The notes beneath the pieces were generated by a model. The model saw only the letters and a program-made list of their open reading frames with translations, searched no databases and was not told the DNA's origin. A DNA stretch of 64,000 nt from Verrucomicrobiaceae bacterium (GTDB lineage: Bacteria > Verrucomicrobiota > Verrucomicrobiia > Verrucomicrobiales > Verrucomicrobiaceae). Location of the stretch: positions 1 to 64,000 of the forward strand of contig JAEUHN010000046.1 in assembly GCA_016795365.1 (NCBI GenBank). Reading direction: 5' to 3'. Positions 47,301-62,300 of the stretch are shown piece after piece. Position 1 is the stretch's first letter. Each line of letters starts with the position of its first letter. Both the position numbers and the translations under genes were made by a program.

Positions 47301-50300
47301 AAGGCTCGGGCATTTACAACATCTCCGCGCAGATCACCAACGGCGGCACCGGCCTCAGCGCACTAACGTATTCCGGCAACGGGACCCTTAACCTTACGGG
47401 CAACAGCCCTGGTGGTGCCACCGCTACCACTTGGGGTGGTGCGATGACTCTCAATGGCGGCACCACTAACATCAGTGGTGCTGGCACCGTCGGTTCCACC
47501 GGCGTGCTAACTGTGAGCAACGGCGCTCTCTTGAATTTGGACAATGCCGGCACCAATACTGCCAACCGCCTCGGTGCACGCGCGGTGACCCTGAATGGTG
47601 CAGGGCTTACGCTGGTGGGCAATGCGGGTGCTACTACCAGTGAAACGGCGGGCAACCTCACGATTGGTGGCGGCCAGAGCACCATCACTCTGACCAACAA
47701 TGGCCAGAATCTCGCCCTCGGTTTTGGCACGCTTGCCATCAACACTGGCGGCTATCTCAATTTCGCCTCCAATGCCGCACTGGGCACTGCTGCCAATGCC
47801 ATTACCTTCTCCACAGCTCCGACCCTCGCTCCGGCCACGGTGGGCATTCTTAACCGCGCCACCGTCAACGGCACCGAATTTGCCACCTACAACACCAACG
47901 GTCTCACCGCCAATACCGGCGGTATTCAGGCCTTTGCTGCGTATAACGTGCCCACCCTGAGCACCACCACCAACAGCACAACAACGGTTACGGTTCCTAG
48001 CACGGCTGGACTCACAGCGGGCATGGCGGTCTTCGGCCCTGGAATCCCTGTTGGTGCGACGATCGCCAGCATCACGAACGGCACCTCTTATGTGCTTTCT
48101 GCCGCCGCTACCACCACCGGAACCAGCACATTGACCTATGGAACAGCCGGATATACCGACATCAACTCCGCGTTGATCCCTGCTTCCACTGACACCATCA
48201 AGATCGGCACCAGCTTCATCACCACCGATGATCTCAATGCCAACCGCTCCTTCAATGCGATGAACATTGCTGGCAACGGTCTGAATGTGAGTGCAGCCAA
48301 GAATGCGCTACTCACCCTTTCCGGTGGTGGCTTGATTGTCTCCGGCGGCAGCAACACTCTCAGCGTGCCGAGAATTGCCCTGGGTGCGGAAGGTGCCTTC
48401 CACATCAACAGTGGTTCTACTCTCATTCTGGATGGAGCCATTGTCAGTGGTGGTGCTGGCCTGAACATCAACCTTGGTGGCGCATTGACCGTCAACACCA
48501 AGCAGTTCTACTCCGGTCAAACGACCGTCAACAATGGCACGCTCAAGCTCGCTAGCGGAGTGACCAATACGCTGTTCCCGAACCAGACCATGCAACTGAA
48601 CAGCGGTGCGACGCTGGACCTCAATGGCACTACGCAGCACGTTGGAAGCTTCTTGAGCAGCAATCAGACGATCCCTGGCCTTGGTGGCACAGTCGTCAAC
48701 ACCGCCGGAACGACAGCCAATCTTGTCGTCAATGGTTCGAACGGTGCCTTCGTAGGCTCGATCAATGGCAACATCAGCTTCAGCCGTCTGGGGGCAAACA
48801 ACCTGACTCTGGAATCCGCCAGCAGCTATACCGGGGTCACCAATATTCTCGGCGGCGGCATCGTGCTGCGTGACAACGCCACGTTGCTCAACACCAGCGC
48901 CATTAACATCAACTATGGCTCGCTGTTCTTCCGCAACACCGACAACCTCTCCATCGACAACACCAATCGAGTCAATGATGCGGCTGGCATCACCATGCGC
49001 GGCGGCACGATTGACTATGCCAGCCGTGCGAACAGCAACAGCTTCGAGCAGCTGGGAGCTATCACGATTTTGGAAGGTGGCAATACGATCACCAACTCGA
49101 TCAATACCCTCGGTGCTTACCAAACCTCAGACCTTCGAATCGCCAGCCTCACGCGCACTGGTGTTGGTTCGACTGTTAACTTCACCACTGGTGCTGGCAC
49201 TCTGGGTGCCGAGGGTAGCAATCCTCGAATCCTGTTCGATACTGCGCTTGCCAATAACAGCTCCAATATCATCGGATCGTGGGCTATCGCGAACAGCACC
49301 GACTATGCCGCCTACAACGTCGCACAGGGCGTGGGCGCTGTCGGAACGGCTGGTTATGTAGGATACGATACTGGTTTCGCATCTGGGAACCTTACCAACA
49401 TCATCCGCACAGCGGATACGGTGACGACTCTGCCCGGTAACACTACCACCGGAGTGCTTCGCCTTGCTGGCAGTGTGATCAATAGCATCGCATTCACCGG
49501 TGGAAGCGATGTGCTGAACCTTGAGCACGGGGGCTTGCTCCGTAGCAACAACGCAAACTTTACCTCCATCGGCAACAGCACGTTGCGGGGGATTCTGACC
49601 GCAGGCGGCACCGAAGCGAGCGGCACGCGAGAACTGGTGGTGTATAACAACGCCGCAGGAACCGCGAACTTCACGGGCGGAACGACGACGGTCGGAACCA
49701 GCACCATCTCAATGACTTCCACTGCCGGGCTTCAGCCTGGTATGACTGTCACCAACGCCAACCTGCCTGTTGGCACCTATATTGTGTCGGTGGACAGTTC
49801 TACTCAGGTAACTGTGAGTCAGAATGCCACGGCCTCCGCCGGCACTCAGACATTTGTCGCGGGCTCGGGCAACATGGTGATCAATTCCGTGATCGCTGAC
49901 AACGGTTCTGGAAATAGTGTCCGTCTGGTGAAGTCTGGTGCAGGCGTGCTCAATCTTTCCGCTTCTAACACCTACACAGGCGGCACGGTGTTCAATCAAG
50001 GCACGGTAAACCTCATCGGCTCCGGCACCACGGTTCCGGCTGGCGGTGTGACGCTCAACGGTGCAACGCTGGTGGTCAATACGGCGGCCAATCAGATCGC
50101 TACCACGAACAACGTCACACTCAATGACAGCTCCGCATTGACCTTCAATACAGGGCTGGGCTTGGGTGTCACAAACACTCTGGCATCTGTCACTTTCAAT
50201 AACTCCGGCGGTTCCGGCACGCCTGCTATCACCTCGCTCGCTGGTAACGTGCTCTCACTCACGGGATCAGCCCCGATCACCGTCACGACGAATAATGCAG

Positions 50301-53300
50301 CCACCATTCCTGCCATCAATGGCGGCACCTTGAGCCTCAGTAATGGAACCAACACGTTGAACATCGGTGCGATTGTCCTGCCGGGCACCTCTACGGTTTA
50401 CAACGACATTACCACTTCTCTCAACATTACCTCGCCAGTGATCGGTGCTGGAAGTGGCACCGCGATTACAAAGACCGGTAATGGTCTGCTCCAGCTGTCT
50501 CCAAGTTCTTCATTCGGCAATGGCTCTACAACAGTTGGCTCCACGACGCTGACACTTCCTTCCACGGCTGGTCTTTCCGTTGGTCAGGCAGTCAGCGGCA
50601 CGGGTATTGCGAGTGGAGCTTATATTACGGCTATTGTTAACGGCACCACGGCGGTGATGAGTCAATCGGCAGTCAGCACGCAGACATCGACGGCGGTTAC
50701 CGTCTCGGGAAGCAGTTTTGCTGGTGGAGTCAATGTGAATGCAGGCGGGCTTGTTCTTGGCGGCAGCAGTGTGGTGACCACACTCTCTACTCTTGGGGGA
50801 ACGGTCGCAGGTCCGATAGGGACCGGCACTTTGGCAATGGCGTCCGGCACTCGCTTGCTGGTCGATAATGCTAGCCGCACCTTGCATAACAATGTCACCT
50901 TCGCTGGGAATCCAATCTTTGACAGCACAGGTCTTACTGGCGCAACTCTGACGCTGAACGGAGCGATCACCACACCAAATGCTTTGGTGGTTAATGTCAA
51001 TAATCCTGCCCTCACGGTGGCAATGAACGGATTGTTCACCAATGCGGGCTCGATCACTTCGATCACCAAGAATGGCTTGGGCAATTTCACCATGAATTTC
51101 ACGGATGTGGGATCGACGGTGCCGGTGACGCTCAACAATGGTGGCAATCTTGGTCTCTTGCATGATGGTGACGGCACGGGTGGTTTTGAGACCATCACGA
51201 TGGGCACCATCACCATGGATGCGGCGCTTCCAAACATCACCATTGGACGCGCAGGGACCGAAACCTACTTCACCACAGCGATCAACAAGACCATCTCGCC
51301 CACCCTCGTGGCTTGCCTGGAGAATGGCCTGACGCTGACCAACAACAACGGTTATGGGCTCCTGCTCAATAACAACATTGCCTTGAATGCGACGCTCGGC
51401 ACTGCGGGTGCGATCTACAGTGTTTCGGGTGCCAGCGGTTCGTTGCAAGTGGATGGCCTCACTCTCAGTGGTGTGATCAGTGGGGGGGCATCGGGTGCCA
51501 ATAATGTGGTGCTTACCAAGGCGGGCGGGGGCACACTGGTGCTTTCCAATGCCGCCAACACCTTCGGTGGCGCTGCTGGTGGTATAATTGACATCACGGG
51601 CGGTTACCTTTCCGTCGCCGCCGACGCTGCGCTGGGCGATTCAGACAACCTTGTCCGGATCAACACCAACAGTGCGACCCAGGGCTTCCGCGCGACTGAC
51701 ACCTTCTCCACCAATCGGACGTTTGTGCTCAATGGTGCTGCCAATAATGGCTTCGAAGTTAGCAAGGGAGAGATTTTCACGATCAACAGTTCGTTCAGTA
51801 TCCCAACCCTGACGACTGGCATCGCAAAGAATGACTTGGGCACCTTGGAATTGGCCGCAGCCAACTCCACGTGGACGGGTGTCCTCACCATCAACCAGGG
51901 CGCTGTCCGGATCTCCGATTCCAATGCCTTGGGCACCACAGCTGGCGGTGTTGTCCTCGCTGGCGTGCTCAACTCCGCTATCGAACTCTCGGGCGGAGTC
52001 ACCGTCTCTGATCCGCTGGCAATCAACATGGGGAACAACAATACCAACCGTGGTATTGATGGTCAGGGGGCGGTGCGCAGTGTTTCCGGCATCAACACTT
52101 ATGCAGGCGCGATTACCTTGGCTGTTTCGACTGCTAATGGACAAAATCGCTCCGCCACTGTGACTGCTGATTCATTAGCAACACTCAACATCACAGGAGG
52201 TGTCGTTGCGGGCGTCGGCGGAACCACGGGTGAAAGCCGCCATTCGGGTATCGGATTTGGTGGCGCAGGCACCATCAATCTGACCACGACCGGCATGACC
52301 ATCAATGCTGGTGCTGTGGGTGGTATCTTCCAGGCGACAAAGTTCGGCACGGGCACGCTGAATGTCCAGGTGGCCAATGCCCACGCGGGACGTGATTTGA
52401 TCGTCAAGCAGGGCACGGTGTCCATCAATGGAGCAGGCACGCTCGGCACGCTCGGCACGGCTCAGGGCGCGACGCGCAACACGCACATCGCAGAGCAGGG
52501 CATTCTTGAGTTGAATAACATCTCCACCAACGTCAACAACCGCCTCAGCACCAGCACCCTGACCCTCAATGGCGGCACACTCAATGTGCTCGGCAACTCC
52601 ACTGCGACTACGACGGAAACGACGGGCACGATCACCATCAATGCCGGGGACTCGGTTATCACCCTGGATGCCGATGCTGCTCAGCAATTGAATGTCACGA
52701 CTGGCACTGGTGCGCGTGGCGCAGCAGGCACTCTGCTTCTGCGCGGCGATGGACTTGGCTCCGCAGCTGGCGTTGGTGTGGCCACCTTCGTGGGCACTAA
52801 CACTCCATTCATTGGTCAGTTGGGTGGCACTGGCAGCAAGTTCAAGGGCATTCTGCCTTGGGCCATCGGCGATACCAGCATCACAGGCACAGGTCTCGGC
52901 TTCCTCACTGCTGACTCTGCAGCCAGCGGAGCCAATACCGGAGCCAATCGCTGGCGCCTCTTGGATGCTTCCGAGCAGGTCACGGCCATCCAGGCTCCTA
53001 CGGTCGCTGGCACCTTCGAGAACGTGGCACTCTCAGCCGCCTATACCTACCTCTCTAATGATTGCTTGGCCAATTCCTTCATCGTCAACTCGCTCAATCT
53101 ACAGAGCGGAGGTGGTCTGACCGTTGGAGGTATGCGTTACCTTGGCATCGAGAGCGGTGGCCTGATCGCACAGACGGGCAATGCAGGCATCCTCAACGGT
53201 AACAGCCTGCTCTTGGCGGGTCAGATCACCAACGCCATCGCAGCGCCAGTGGTAGCCAACCGTGAACTCATCATCACCAACCCCGGCAATCTGACCATCG

Positions 53301-56300
53301 CCAGTTCCATCGTGAATGCTGGCTCCGCCGCAGGTGCTGGTCTGACCAAGTCGGGTGCGGGCTCTCTGGACCTGACATCTGCCAACAACACCGTTACTGG
53401 CGCGCTGACGGTCAATAACGGCACCCTGAAGCTTAACAGCACCAACTTCTCCTACTTCCCCAATCAGACGCTTCAGTTGCTTGGTGGCAGCCTGGATTTG
53501 AACGGAAGCGTGCAGAACTTCAACAACCTTCAGGCAGCGACGGGAACGCTTGCCGTCAACGATTTGTATGTGGCTAACTCGGGCGGCAACGTGATCAATA
53601 CCTCGGCAACGGAGGCCACCCTGGCCTTGACCACCGCGAATGTCAGCTTCTTCGGACGTATCGGAAATGACACACCCTCAGAGAGCGATATTGCATTGGT
53701 TCGCTCCACTGCTGCTGGTGCTACAGTGGATTGGAATCTCTACGGCAACAATACCTACACAGGCGCAACGCTCCTAAATGGTGGTCGTGTCCAGTTGCTC
53801 GACCAGGGACGTATCAGCGGCACCTCGTCGATCGAACTTTCCAATGCTACCCTGTTGCTGGCTGGCACCAATACCTCATACGAGTTTGCTGATTCCAATC
53901 TGGATCGCATTAACAACTCGGCTGCTATCATTCTGCGTGGAGCTATGTTCCAAGGCCGCGCAGTCCCTGCCACCACGGTTGCTGAAACCCTTGGCGCACT
54001 CACTATTGGTGCAGGCACGAGCATCCTTGATGTGGCCGAGCCCGGCACAGCGTTGAATCAGATCGATTACACTTTCGCGAGCCTTGCGCAGACCAACAAG
54101 GGGACGCTGCGCGTTTTGAACGTGGATGCCAACGTGGGATCATCTGCCGGCGGTCTTGCGCGGACATTCTTCTCGGCTGCTCCAACGCTGACCAACAACA
54201 TCATCGGCGGTTGGGCGCTGTCTGAGCGTGACTTCGCTAGCTACAACAGCCAGGGCATCGGTGGTCTGGGTGCCACTGGATTTGCTGGATACTCTCCGCT
54301 GACTGATATCAATGCTGCCGCTAGCACCGACAATATCCGTCTGTGGGCTGGCACACCTCTGACGCCGGGCACCGTCACCCTCACAGGTGATCGCACAGTT
54401 CATACTCTCTCCTTCTTGTCCGGTCAGCATTTAACGGGACAGAGCATTGGTGTGACCGCTTCGACTTTGACTCTGTCAACGGTGTTAGGACTTGCGGTCG
54501 GACAGTCGGTCAATGGAAATGGGAACATTCAGGCTGGGACTACTATTACGGCAATCAATGGCACCACCATCTCTCTTTCTTTGCCAACCACGAACGGCAC
54601 AGCAGGCACGAACAATCAGGCCTTCAGTTTTGGAGGAAATACCACGCTCGATCTCGGTGGCTTCACCCTCACACTTGGATCGGGTGGCTTGATGGTTTCG
54701 CCAGCAGGGGAAGGAACCACTTCAACGATCCAGAATGGTAGCTTAACGGCTGGAACACCTGGTGTCGGTGGAGACCTCTACCTCCACGGGGTGACTTGGT
54801 TCAACGGTCAGAATGACAATACCGGTAATCGCGACATCACCGTCAGTGCCAATATCGTGAATAACGGCGCTGGTCCGGTAAGCCTCATTGTGGCAGCCAA
54901 CAATGGCCGTGGCACCTCTTCCAACCTCAATGACCTGCGTCTCTCGGGAACCAATACCTACACTGGTGGCACTTGGGTCAACTCGGGTCGTCTGGTGCTG
55001 TCCAATCCGTCAGCCAACGGAACGACGGTCACCGCCACGGGTAGTGGCGATATGACCATCGCAGGTGGTTATTCTGGTAACGCCGCTGTTTTTGTTGACC
55101 GCAACACGCGTGTGGTGCTGGAAGGCAACAGCCAGATTGCCAACAGCGCATCCGTGACAGTGATGGGTGGTGGCACGCTCGATCTCAATGGCTTCAATCA
55201 GACCCTTGGTGGTCTGGTATTCGATAATCATGGTGGTGACTCCCCGACCGTTACGACGGGAACAGGCATCCTGACCCTCAATGGCAACGTCACCGCCAGT
55301 GGCCAGAATTTGGGCTCGGTCTCGACGATTTCTACTACAGGCGTTGGCCAGGTCAGTCTGGGCGGCAGCACGCGGACGATCACGGTGAATCCTGTGACGT
55401 GGAACAGCGACATCCTCAGCCCTTACCAGCCTAATCTCAATATCTCGGGAACAGTGACTGGCACCGGTAGCGAAGGTCTGATCAAAGCAGGCAACGGCAT
55501 CCTCCAGTTGAGCGGCCAAAGCACTTTCACAGGTGGCGTTGATGTTCAGGCGGGTGGCCTCTTGATTGGTGCAAGCAGCACGCCGTCTGCCTATGGCTCG
55601 GTGCTCACCTCCGGTCCGTTGGGAACAGGTAGCTTTAACATTGGTGCTAATACCTTCTTGTTGTCGTCAGCTGCGGCGAACACCGTTGCCAACCCCTACA
55701 CCATTGGCGGCAATTTCTCTTTCCGCGGAACCACGGCACTCACTCTCAATGGTGACACCACTCTGCCATCAGGAGCAACGACGATCACGGTTGATTCACC
55801 CATCACCACTTACAATGCAAGTTCTGGCGCACTGATCCTGGGTGGTGTGCTCAGTGGCACCGATGGCACCTCTGCCCTGATCAAAAATGGACTAGGCACC
55901 CTGGTTCTCAATAACAACAACACCTTTGCCGGTGGTGTCATCCTCAACGCAGGTAACCTCGTTCTTGGGGGGCTGCCTGCCACCAACACGGTGTCACCGC
56001 TGCCCTCAGGCAGCTCGGTGCTGATCAATTCCGATCAAGCTCTGCTGAGCTTCATGAACAACGGTGGTGGTTCGGGTGGTGTGATCACTTACGCCAACGA
56101 TGTGAATATTCTCAACACCCTGACACAGGCAAATCTTCATGGTGGGAACTTCACTGCCAACACCGGCAACGTGATTGAGGTGCAGAACCTGAATGTTACG
56201 AGTGGCCAGACGATCAACATCTCAAGCTCGAACGCTTACAACCTGCGCCTTCTCAACTTGAATACCTCGGGTGCGACGCCCGTGAATATCAATGTCGCGG

Positions 56301-59300
56301 GCGGAACGACGGTTCTAGTGTTTAATTACGGCACGTTGCAGCCGGTCAATACTGGCAAGGGAACACTGCTCTTCCCTGACCAGCCGCTGATCAATCAGAC
56401 CAACACTCTCAATGGTGGGGCTGCGATCGCCCTCAGTGGAACCTACCCCTTGGTCCCAACGTTCCAGGCTTTGGGGACATCGGCTCCTTCTGGGTTCACA
56501 TCGGGTGGCTTGTCCACTACCTATTATTCAACCAATCCAGTCGTGGCAGGGAATCAGAACATTATCTCGGTGGGCTCCTCCGGCATCGCACCATCGGGCA
56601 CATTTGCTTCCGTGTCCGTCTTGGGTGACACCGCCTTTTCAAATCGTCCGCTGGGTGTGACTAATGCATCTGGGCCTGCTGCTAATACCATGGCGGTCAT
56701 GACTGGCCTCATCGAGATCACTACTGGCGGCACTTATTCGTTCACTACGGCTGTAGATGACCAGTCACTCTTGATCATTGATGGTCAGACCGTGGTCGGC
56801 AAAAACGCCGCTGGTGGTGGCACTGGCATTGGTGACTTCACAGCGACAAGCACGGGCACGGGCACGATCACGCTTTCGGCAGGGTTCCATACCATCACCT
56901 ACAAGAACAACAACTCGGGTAGTGGTGGCGGTTACCATCTTCTTTACTCGGGGCCGGATACCAATGGCAACAATCTGGTTCCCAATACCGGTGTTGGCAC
57001 AGGTGGATTCCAGGCTGTCCCGGCTAACAAGCTCTATTTCAACAACAGCGCAGCTACCGTTGGAAACAACTATCTCCTCGCTGCTCAGATTACCAATAGT
57101 GCTAGCGTAGCAGCGGCAACGACTGCCACGATTGATACCTTCGGAACGCAATTCAATACGACTTTCGCTGACCTGACTTTGAATGCAGGTTCACGTCTGA
57201 ATGTTGTCAACGGCTCGGGCAATATCGGAGTTAACTGGCTCGGTGTGGCTGGTGCGACGACCATCTCCGGTGCAGGCGCGATTGTGAATCCAGGTAGCAC
57301 CGCAACTTCCGGTGCAGGAATGCTGAACCTGATTGGGGGAGTCACTGACTCCGGCAACGGCCTGACCAAGTATGGATCTGGCACACTCATCATGGGCGAC
57401 AACGCAAGTAACTTCACAGGGGCTTTCGATGTTCGCGCTGGCACTGTGATGCTCACCCATGCAGGTGGCCTCTCGACTGGCACCAATACCATCGGAAGTG
57501 CCACCACGGTTCTCGCCAGCTCAACCACCACCATCAACAATGCAACGGTGGGTGTCTCAAGCACGGCTGGCTTGGTCGTGGGCCAGATCGTCAATGGCAC
57601 CAATATCCCTGCGGGTGCATTCATCGAAAGCATTGGTCCGGGCAATCAGATTGTTCTGTCGGCCGCTGCGACAGGAACCGGTTCGGTGACGCTTAATATC
57701 GGTGGTGCTAGCTTGGATCTCAACGGTGTAACAGGCGTCACAGGCAATGTGACTGTTAGTGGCCTTGGTCAGAACGCCATGATCGCAAACTCGGCAACGC
57801 CTGTAGCGAGCGGGTTTACCGGAGCTTTGTGGAACAGCAGTTTCAACGCAGCAAGTATGACAGGCTCCGTCACTATCGGTGCGCCTGGAACCGTCATCGG
57901 CGGCTACGGAGACATTACTCTCAATGGAGCTGTGAATTCAATTTCTGCCAATGGGTTGGTGGTTTCCGGCATTGGCACGCTCAATCTTAACAACGATAAC
58001 ATCGCCACCTTGCTTGGTGGAGTGACGGTTAACTCGGGTGCTGTCGTCAAGCTTGGTAATGCCAACGGACTTGGTGCTACGGCGACGGCCGCTGTCTTTA
58101 ACGGTGGCTCTATCTTGGACCTTAATGGCCAAACGACAGCTAAGACTCTGACCATCAACGGCGCGGGTCGGACAAACTTCGGAACGGGTGTGAATTCCCT
58201 TGGTTCAGTGATCAATAGCTCGTCAACGACGGCCGTAATGAATGGCACGTTGACGCTAGGTGCTGCTTCAAGCATTGGCTCCAATCGGGTCAATGCAACC
58301 TCCGGTGTTGCCAATGCAGGGGACATCACAGTCAATGGCATCATCAGCGGGGCATTCCTCCTGAGCAAGGTGGGTGACAATACGCTGACGCTAACCAACG
58401 CCAACACACAGAACGGAGTCACGATCACCAGAGGCACTGTTGTTGTCAGCGGTGCATCTGGCGCGGCCGGAAGCGGGGGTAACCTAACTGTCGGCCCTGG
58501 CACCTACTCTGGTCTTACCGCAGGTAATGTGCTCACCTTCAATAACACCTCTGCGGCGTTTAACGGCCGCGCAGGTGGTGCAGCTGCAAATCGTTCGATC
58601 ATCCTGAACGGTGGTGCATTTAACCTCATCGGCAACGCTTCCACAGCCGTTAATGAGGCCATCGGCACTGGTAATCTCCAGATCAACAATGCTAGCAATG
58701 TTGTCACGCTCTCCAACGCGGGTGCCGATGTGCAGTTGACTGCGGCTTCGATTACTCGTGCCAACCAGGGCACCGGGCTCATTCGCGGCGTGACCTCCAA
58801 TGCCGCCTCGGGCCTTACCTTGACGACTGCTGTAACCACTGTTGGTCAGGCAGGTGCGAACGGTGCCAAGAACAGGGCAATCGTTCCTTGGTTGCTGGTG
58901 GACACTAGTGTGACCGGTGTGGGTGCCAGCTTTGCAGTTTCGGAAACCGGAACTGGTCTTGGTGTCCGTCCGCTCAACGTGACCACTGAAATGGACACAA
59001 CATTCACCGCGAACAACAACATTCGCATGAACAGCGCACTGTCAGCTGGTGCCGCTGCTGCGAACTATACCTCGACCACGATTAACTCGCTGACCGTCGA
59101 GGCAACGGGCGCTCTCACTATCAGTACGAATCGCAATGTGGCTCTTGATAGCGGCGGTATCCTTGCGCTTGCCGATGGCTCCATCAGCGGTGCGGGTTGG
59201 CTGAACACAACCAGCAATCGCGAGTTCATCATTCACACAGCCGGATCGACTACCGACTTCAGCATTGATTCAGCGGTCGGTGGCGCAGTTGCCCCTAGCA

Positions 59301-62300
59301 CTGGCGGTCTTACCAAAGCGGGCGAAGGTAATCTCGTTCTGGGTTCGACCAGCGGGAACTTCTACACGGGTGCTACTCGCATCAATGGCGGTAAGATTCA
59401 GCTTGCCTCAGGTGCTCCGAACAACGCTCTGTTCTATGGTTTCTCTGTCCCACCAGCTATTACAGCGACGGGAACAGGTGCTCCTGGCCAAAACATCATT
59501 GTCAATGCGGGGGGGACATTTGACATCAACGGAAACAACCAGCTTATTGCAGGATTGAACCTCAATACTCTGGGCGTCGGTTCACTGCCTGGTTCGGCGG
59601 GAATCGTAACGAACAGCGATTTAACTAACGCTGCCATCCTTACCATCGTTGGAAACACCAACACGTCGGACTTTGCAGGCTCGATCAACGGAAACCTTAG
59701 CCTGGTAAAGTCAGGCGCAGTGAATCTTGTTCTTCGTGATGACAATGCCTACACAGGCTCCACTCTGTTCCTCAGCGAACTCAATCAATTGATCGATCAG
59801 GGCCGTCTCTCGGGAACGAGTTCCATCACTCTGAATCGTGCGGTTCTTGATTGGAACGATACAGGTATTCAAGCGATGAATAATCGTATTGGCTCCTCCA
59901 CTCCGATCACCATGAATGGCGGTGCTTTCCTTTACACCAGCCGCAGCGGCACGGATGGCAGCATTTCGCTCGGTGGTGTTACCGCCAACTCCGGCACGAA
60001 CATCCTTCGTATCAATGTTGGCAGCAGTGGTGCCGGCACGGCCAGTATGACGATCGCAAGTCTCAGCCGGACGGCAAACTCTGGAGCCGTTATGGTCTTC
60101 TCGGGCGCAACGGGAGCCATCGGAGACAACCCCTTTATCAAGATCACATCCGCTCCGACGCTAACCAATGGAATGATTGGCGCGTGGGCCGTGACCATGA
60201 ATTCTGCCTCGCCGGAAGTCGGACCGTCCTTTGCTACCTATGATCCGGTGGCCGGCGTGCGGCCGTTGAGCGCCTATTATATGACGCAGACGTTCCTAAC
60301 GTCTTCGAGCACAAGTAATCTCCGTCTGGGTGATGCCGCTCAGACAGTGCCAACCGGTGGTTACCAGGTGAATTCTTTGGCTTGGAATGGATTCTCGGCA
60401 GCTCGTGCTTTGAGCTTTGTCAATGCCTCTGACACACTGACGCTGACCAGCGGGGGCGCTATCTTCGGTATCGAGAACTTCACTCGCACGATTGGCTCCA
60501 CCGCAATTCGTGGAAAGCTTACATCTGCTGGTTCGGAACTGTTCCTGCACAATCCTGAGAGCACGCTGATCGTGAACTCTGATATTACAGGCACTCTTGA
60601 TTTGGTGATGTCTGGTCTTGGTCGTGCTGACCTCGCGCCCGAAATCACCCTCACCAACGCCAACACATACGTCGGCAAGGCTTACGCCAATGGTGTTATC
60701 GTCAACTTGGCAAATGACACAGGCAGCGGCAATGCGGTGACTGGTGATTTGATAATCACAGGTGGGACGAACCTGACGACAGGCAGCGCGGCGAGCACGG
60801 CTTCTCTTGTTCGCGTGGCTACAACTCTGAATCCCGCGACACAGAGCAATCTTCAGATTGCCGATACATCCACCGTCACGGTTCGTGGTGGTGCGCAGCT
60901 TGACCTTCAGGGTATCAATGAAACGTTCGCAGCCTTGGTGTTCAACAACGAGGGCGGTGGAACCAACAACCCGGTTGTCCAAACGGGAGCAGGTGTTCTT
61001 ACTCTGACTGGGGCGATCCCGATCAGCGCTACCAACCTTCTCGATCCACGTGCTATCGCCGTTGTTTCGGGCAATGTTAGCCTCCCCGCGACTTCGACCA
61101 TCGCCGTTGATCCGGTGGCGAATAGTGAAGTGGTTCGCAACGGAACCAACGGTCTCATCGGCCTCCAGATCAATGCGAACATATCTGGCGCAACAACCGT
61201 GAACAAGACTGGCAATGGCGTGCTGGGTCTGGGTGGCGTGAGTAACAGCATCACGACCGTCAATCTCGATGGCGGCGCGATTGTGTTGGGTGCGAACGCT
61301 AACTTCAAGAATGCGAAGTTCGACCTCGATTCGGGCACCATCCTTGACATGCGCGGTAACACCAATCTGATGGCGGGCACAATCGTTGGAGCTGGCACGA
61401 TCAAGAACTTCGCCATTGGCACGGCTGGAACTCTCGTGATGGGAGGTGACAACCTGGATGGCACATTCAGCGGGCTGATGACTGGTGAGTTCTCCAATGC
61501 TCTTCTCAATGTGATCAAGACCGGAACCGGCAACTGGAACCTGAGCGGTGACAATTCATTGAGCCTCCTGGGCAACCTTCAGATCAACGGTGGAACAGTG
61601 ACCCTTGATGGTGCTTCGGCGAAGACTGGCTTCATCACGACCATTCTTGGCGAAGGTGGCACCCTCACCTTGGATAACAGCACCAACGTTTTGAACAATC
61701 GTCTCGGAGGCACTACCAGCATTTCGTCAGCCACGGCGGATCGAGTGTTCTCCAATCGCGGCGGCGTGTTCAACTACATTGGCGGCGCTAGCGCGGTCTC
61801 GGAAGCTCTCAGCACAGTCACCAATCTGGAAGGAACCACCACATGGAATCTGACGGCCAGCGGGACCAGCTCCACTTCTATCAATATCGGCACGGTGAGT
61901 GCATCAAGCACAACAAATAGAGGATCTCTGTATTTGAATGCTGGAACCGCTACGCTTGGCGGAGGAGCAGCAGGAGCCAATCGAGTGACCGTATTCTCAA
62001 CAACGCCAACTTTGGTTGGTGGTGGTGGTGGTGCAGGAACAAAGACGATGAGCATCCGACCTGACATGATCGGCATCGACAGCACGGGATCAGGACTGGT
62101 GACTCATGACGCGAACGGATTCCGACTTCTCACCGCTTCTGAGTATCAAGCCCTGCCTGACGCGGCCAGCGGTCTTGGTGCAGTCATTGCCGGGTTCACC
62201 ACGAACGGATCGGGTATTGTAACGTTGCCATCCGTTGCCGGGCTTGTTGCCGGTCAGAGCTTGGCAACTGCGGTTAATGGTATTGCGACAACAGCGACTA

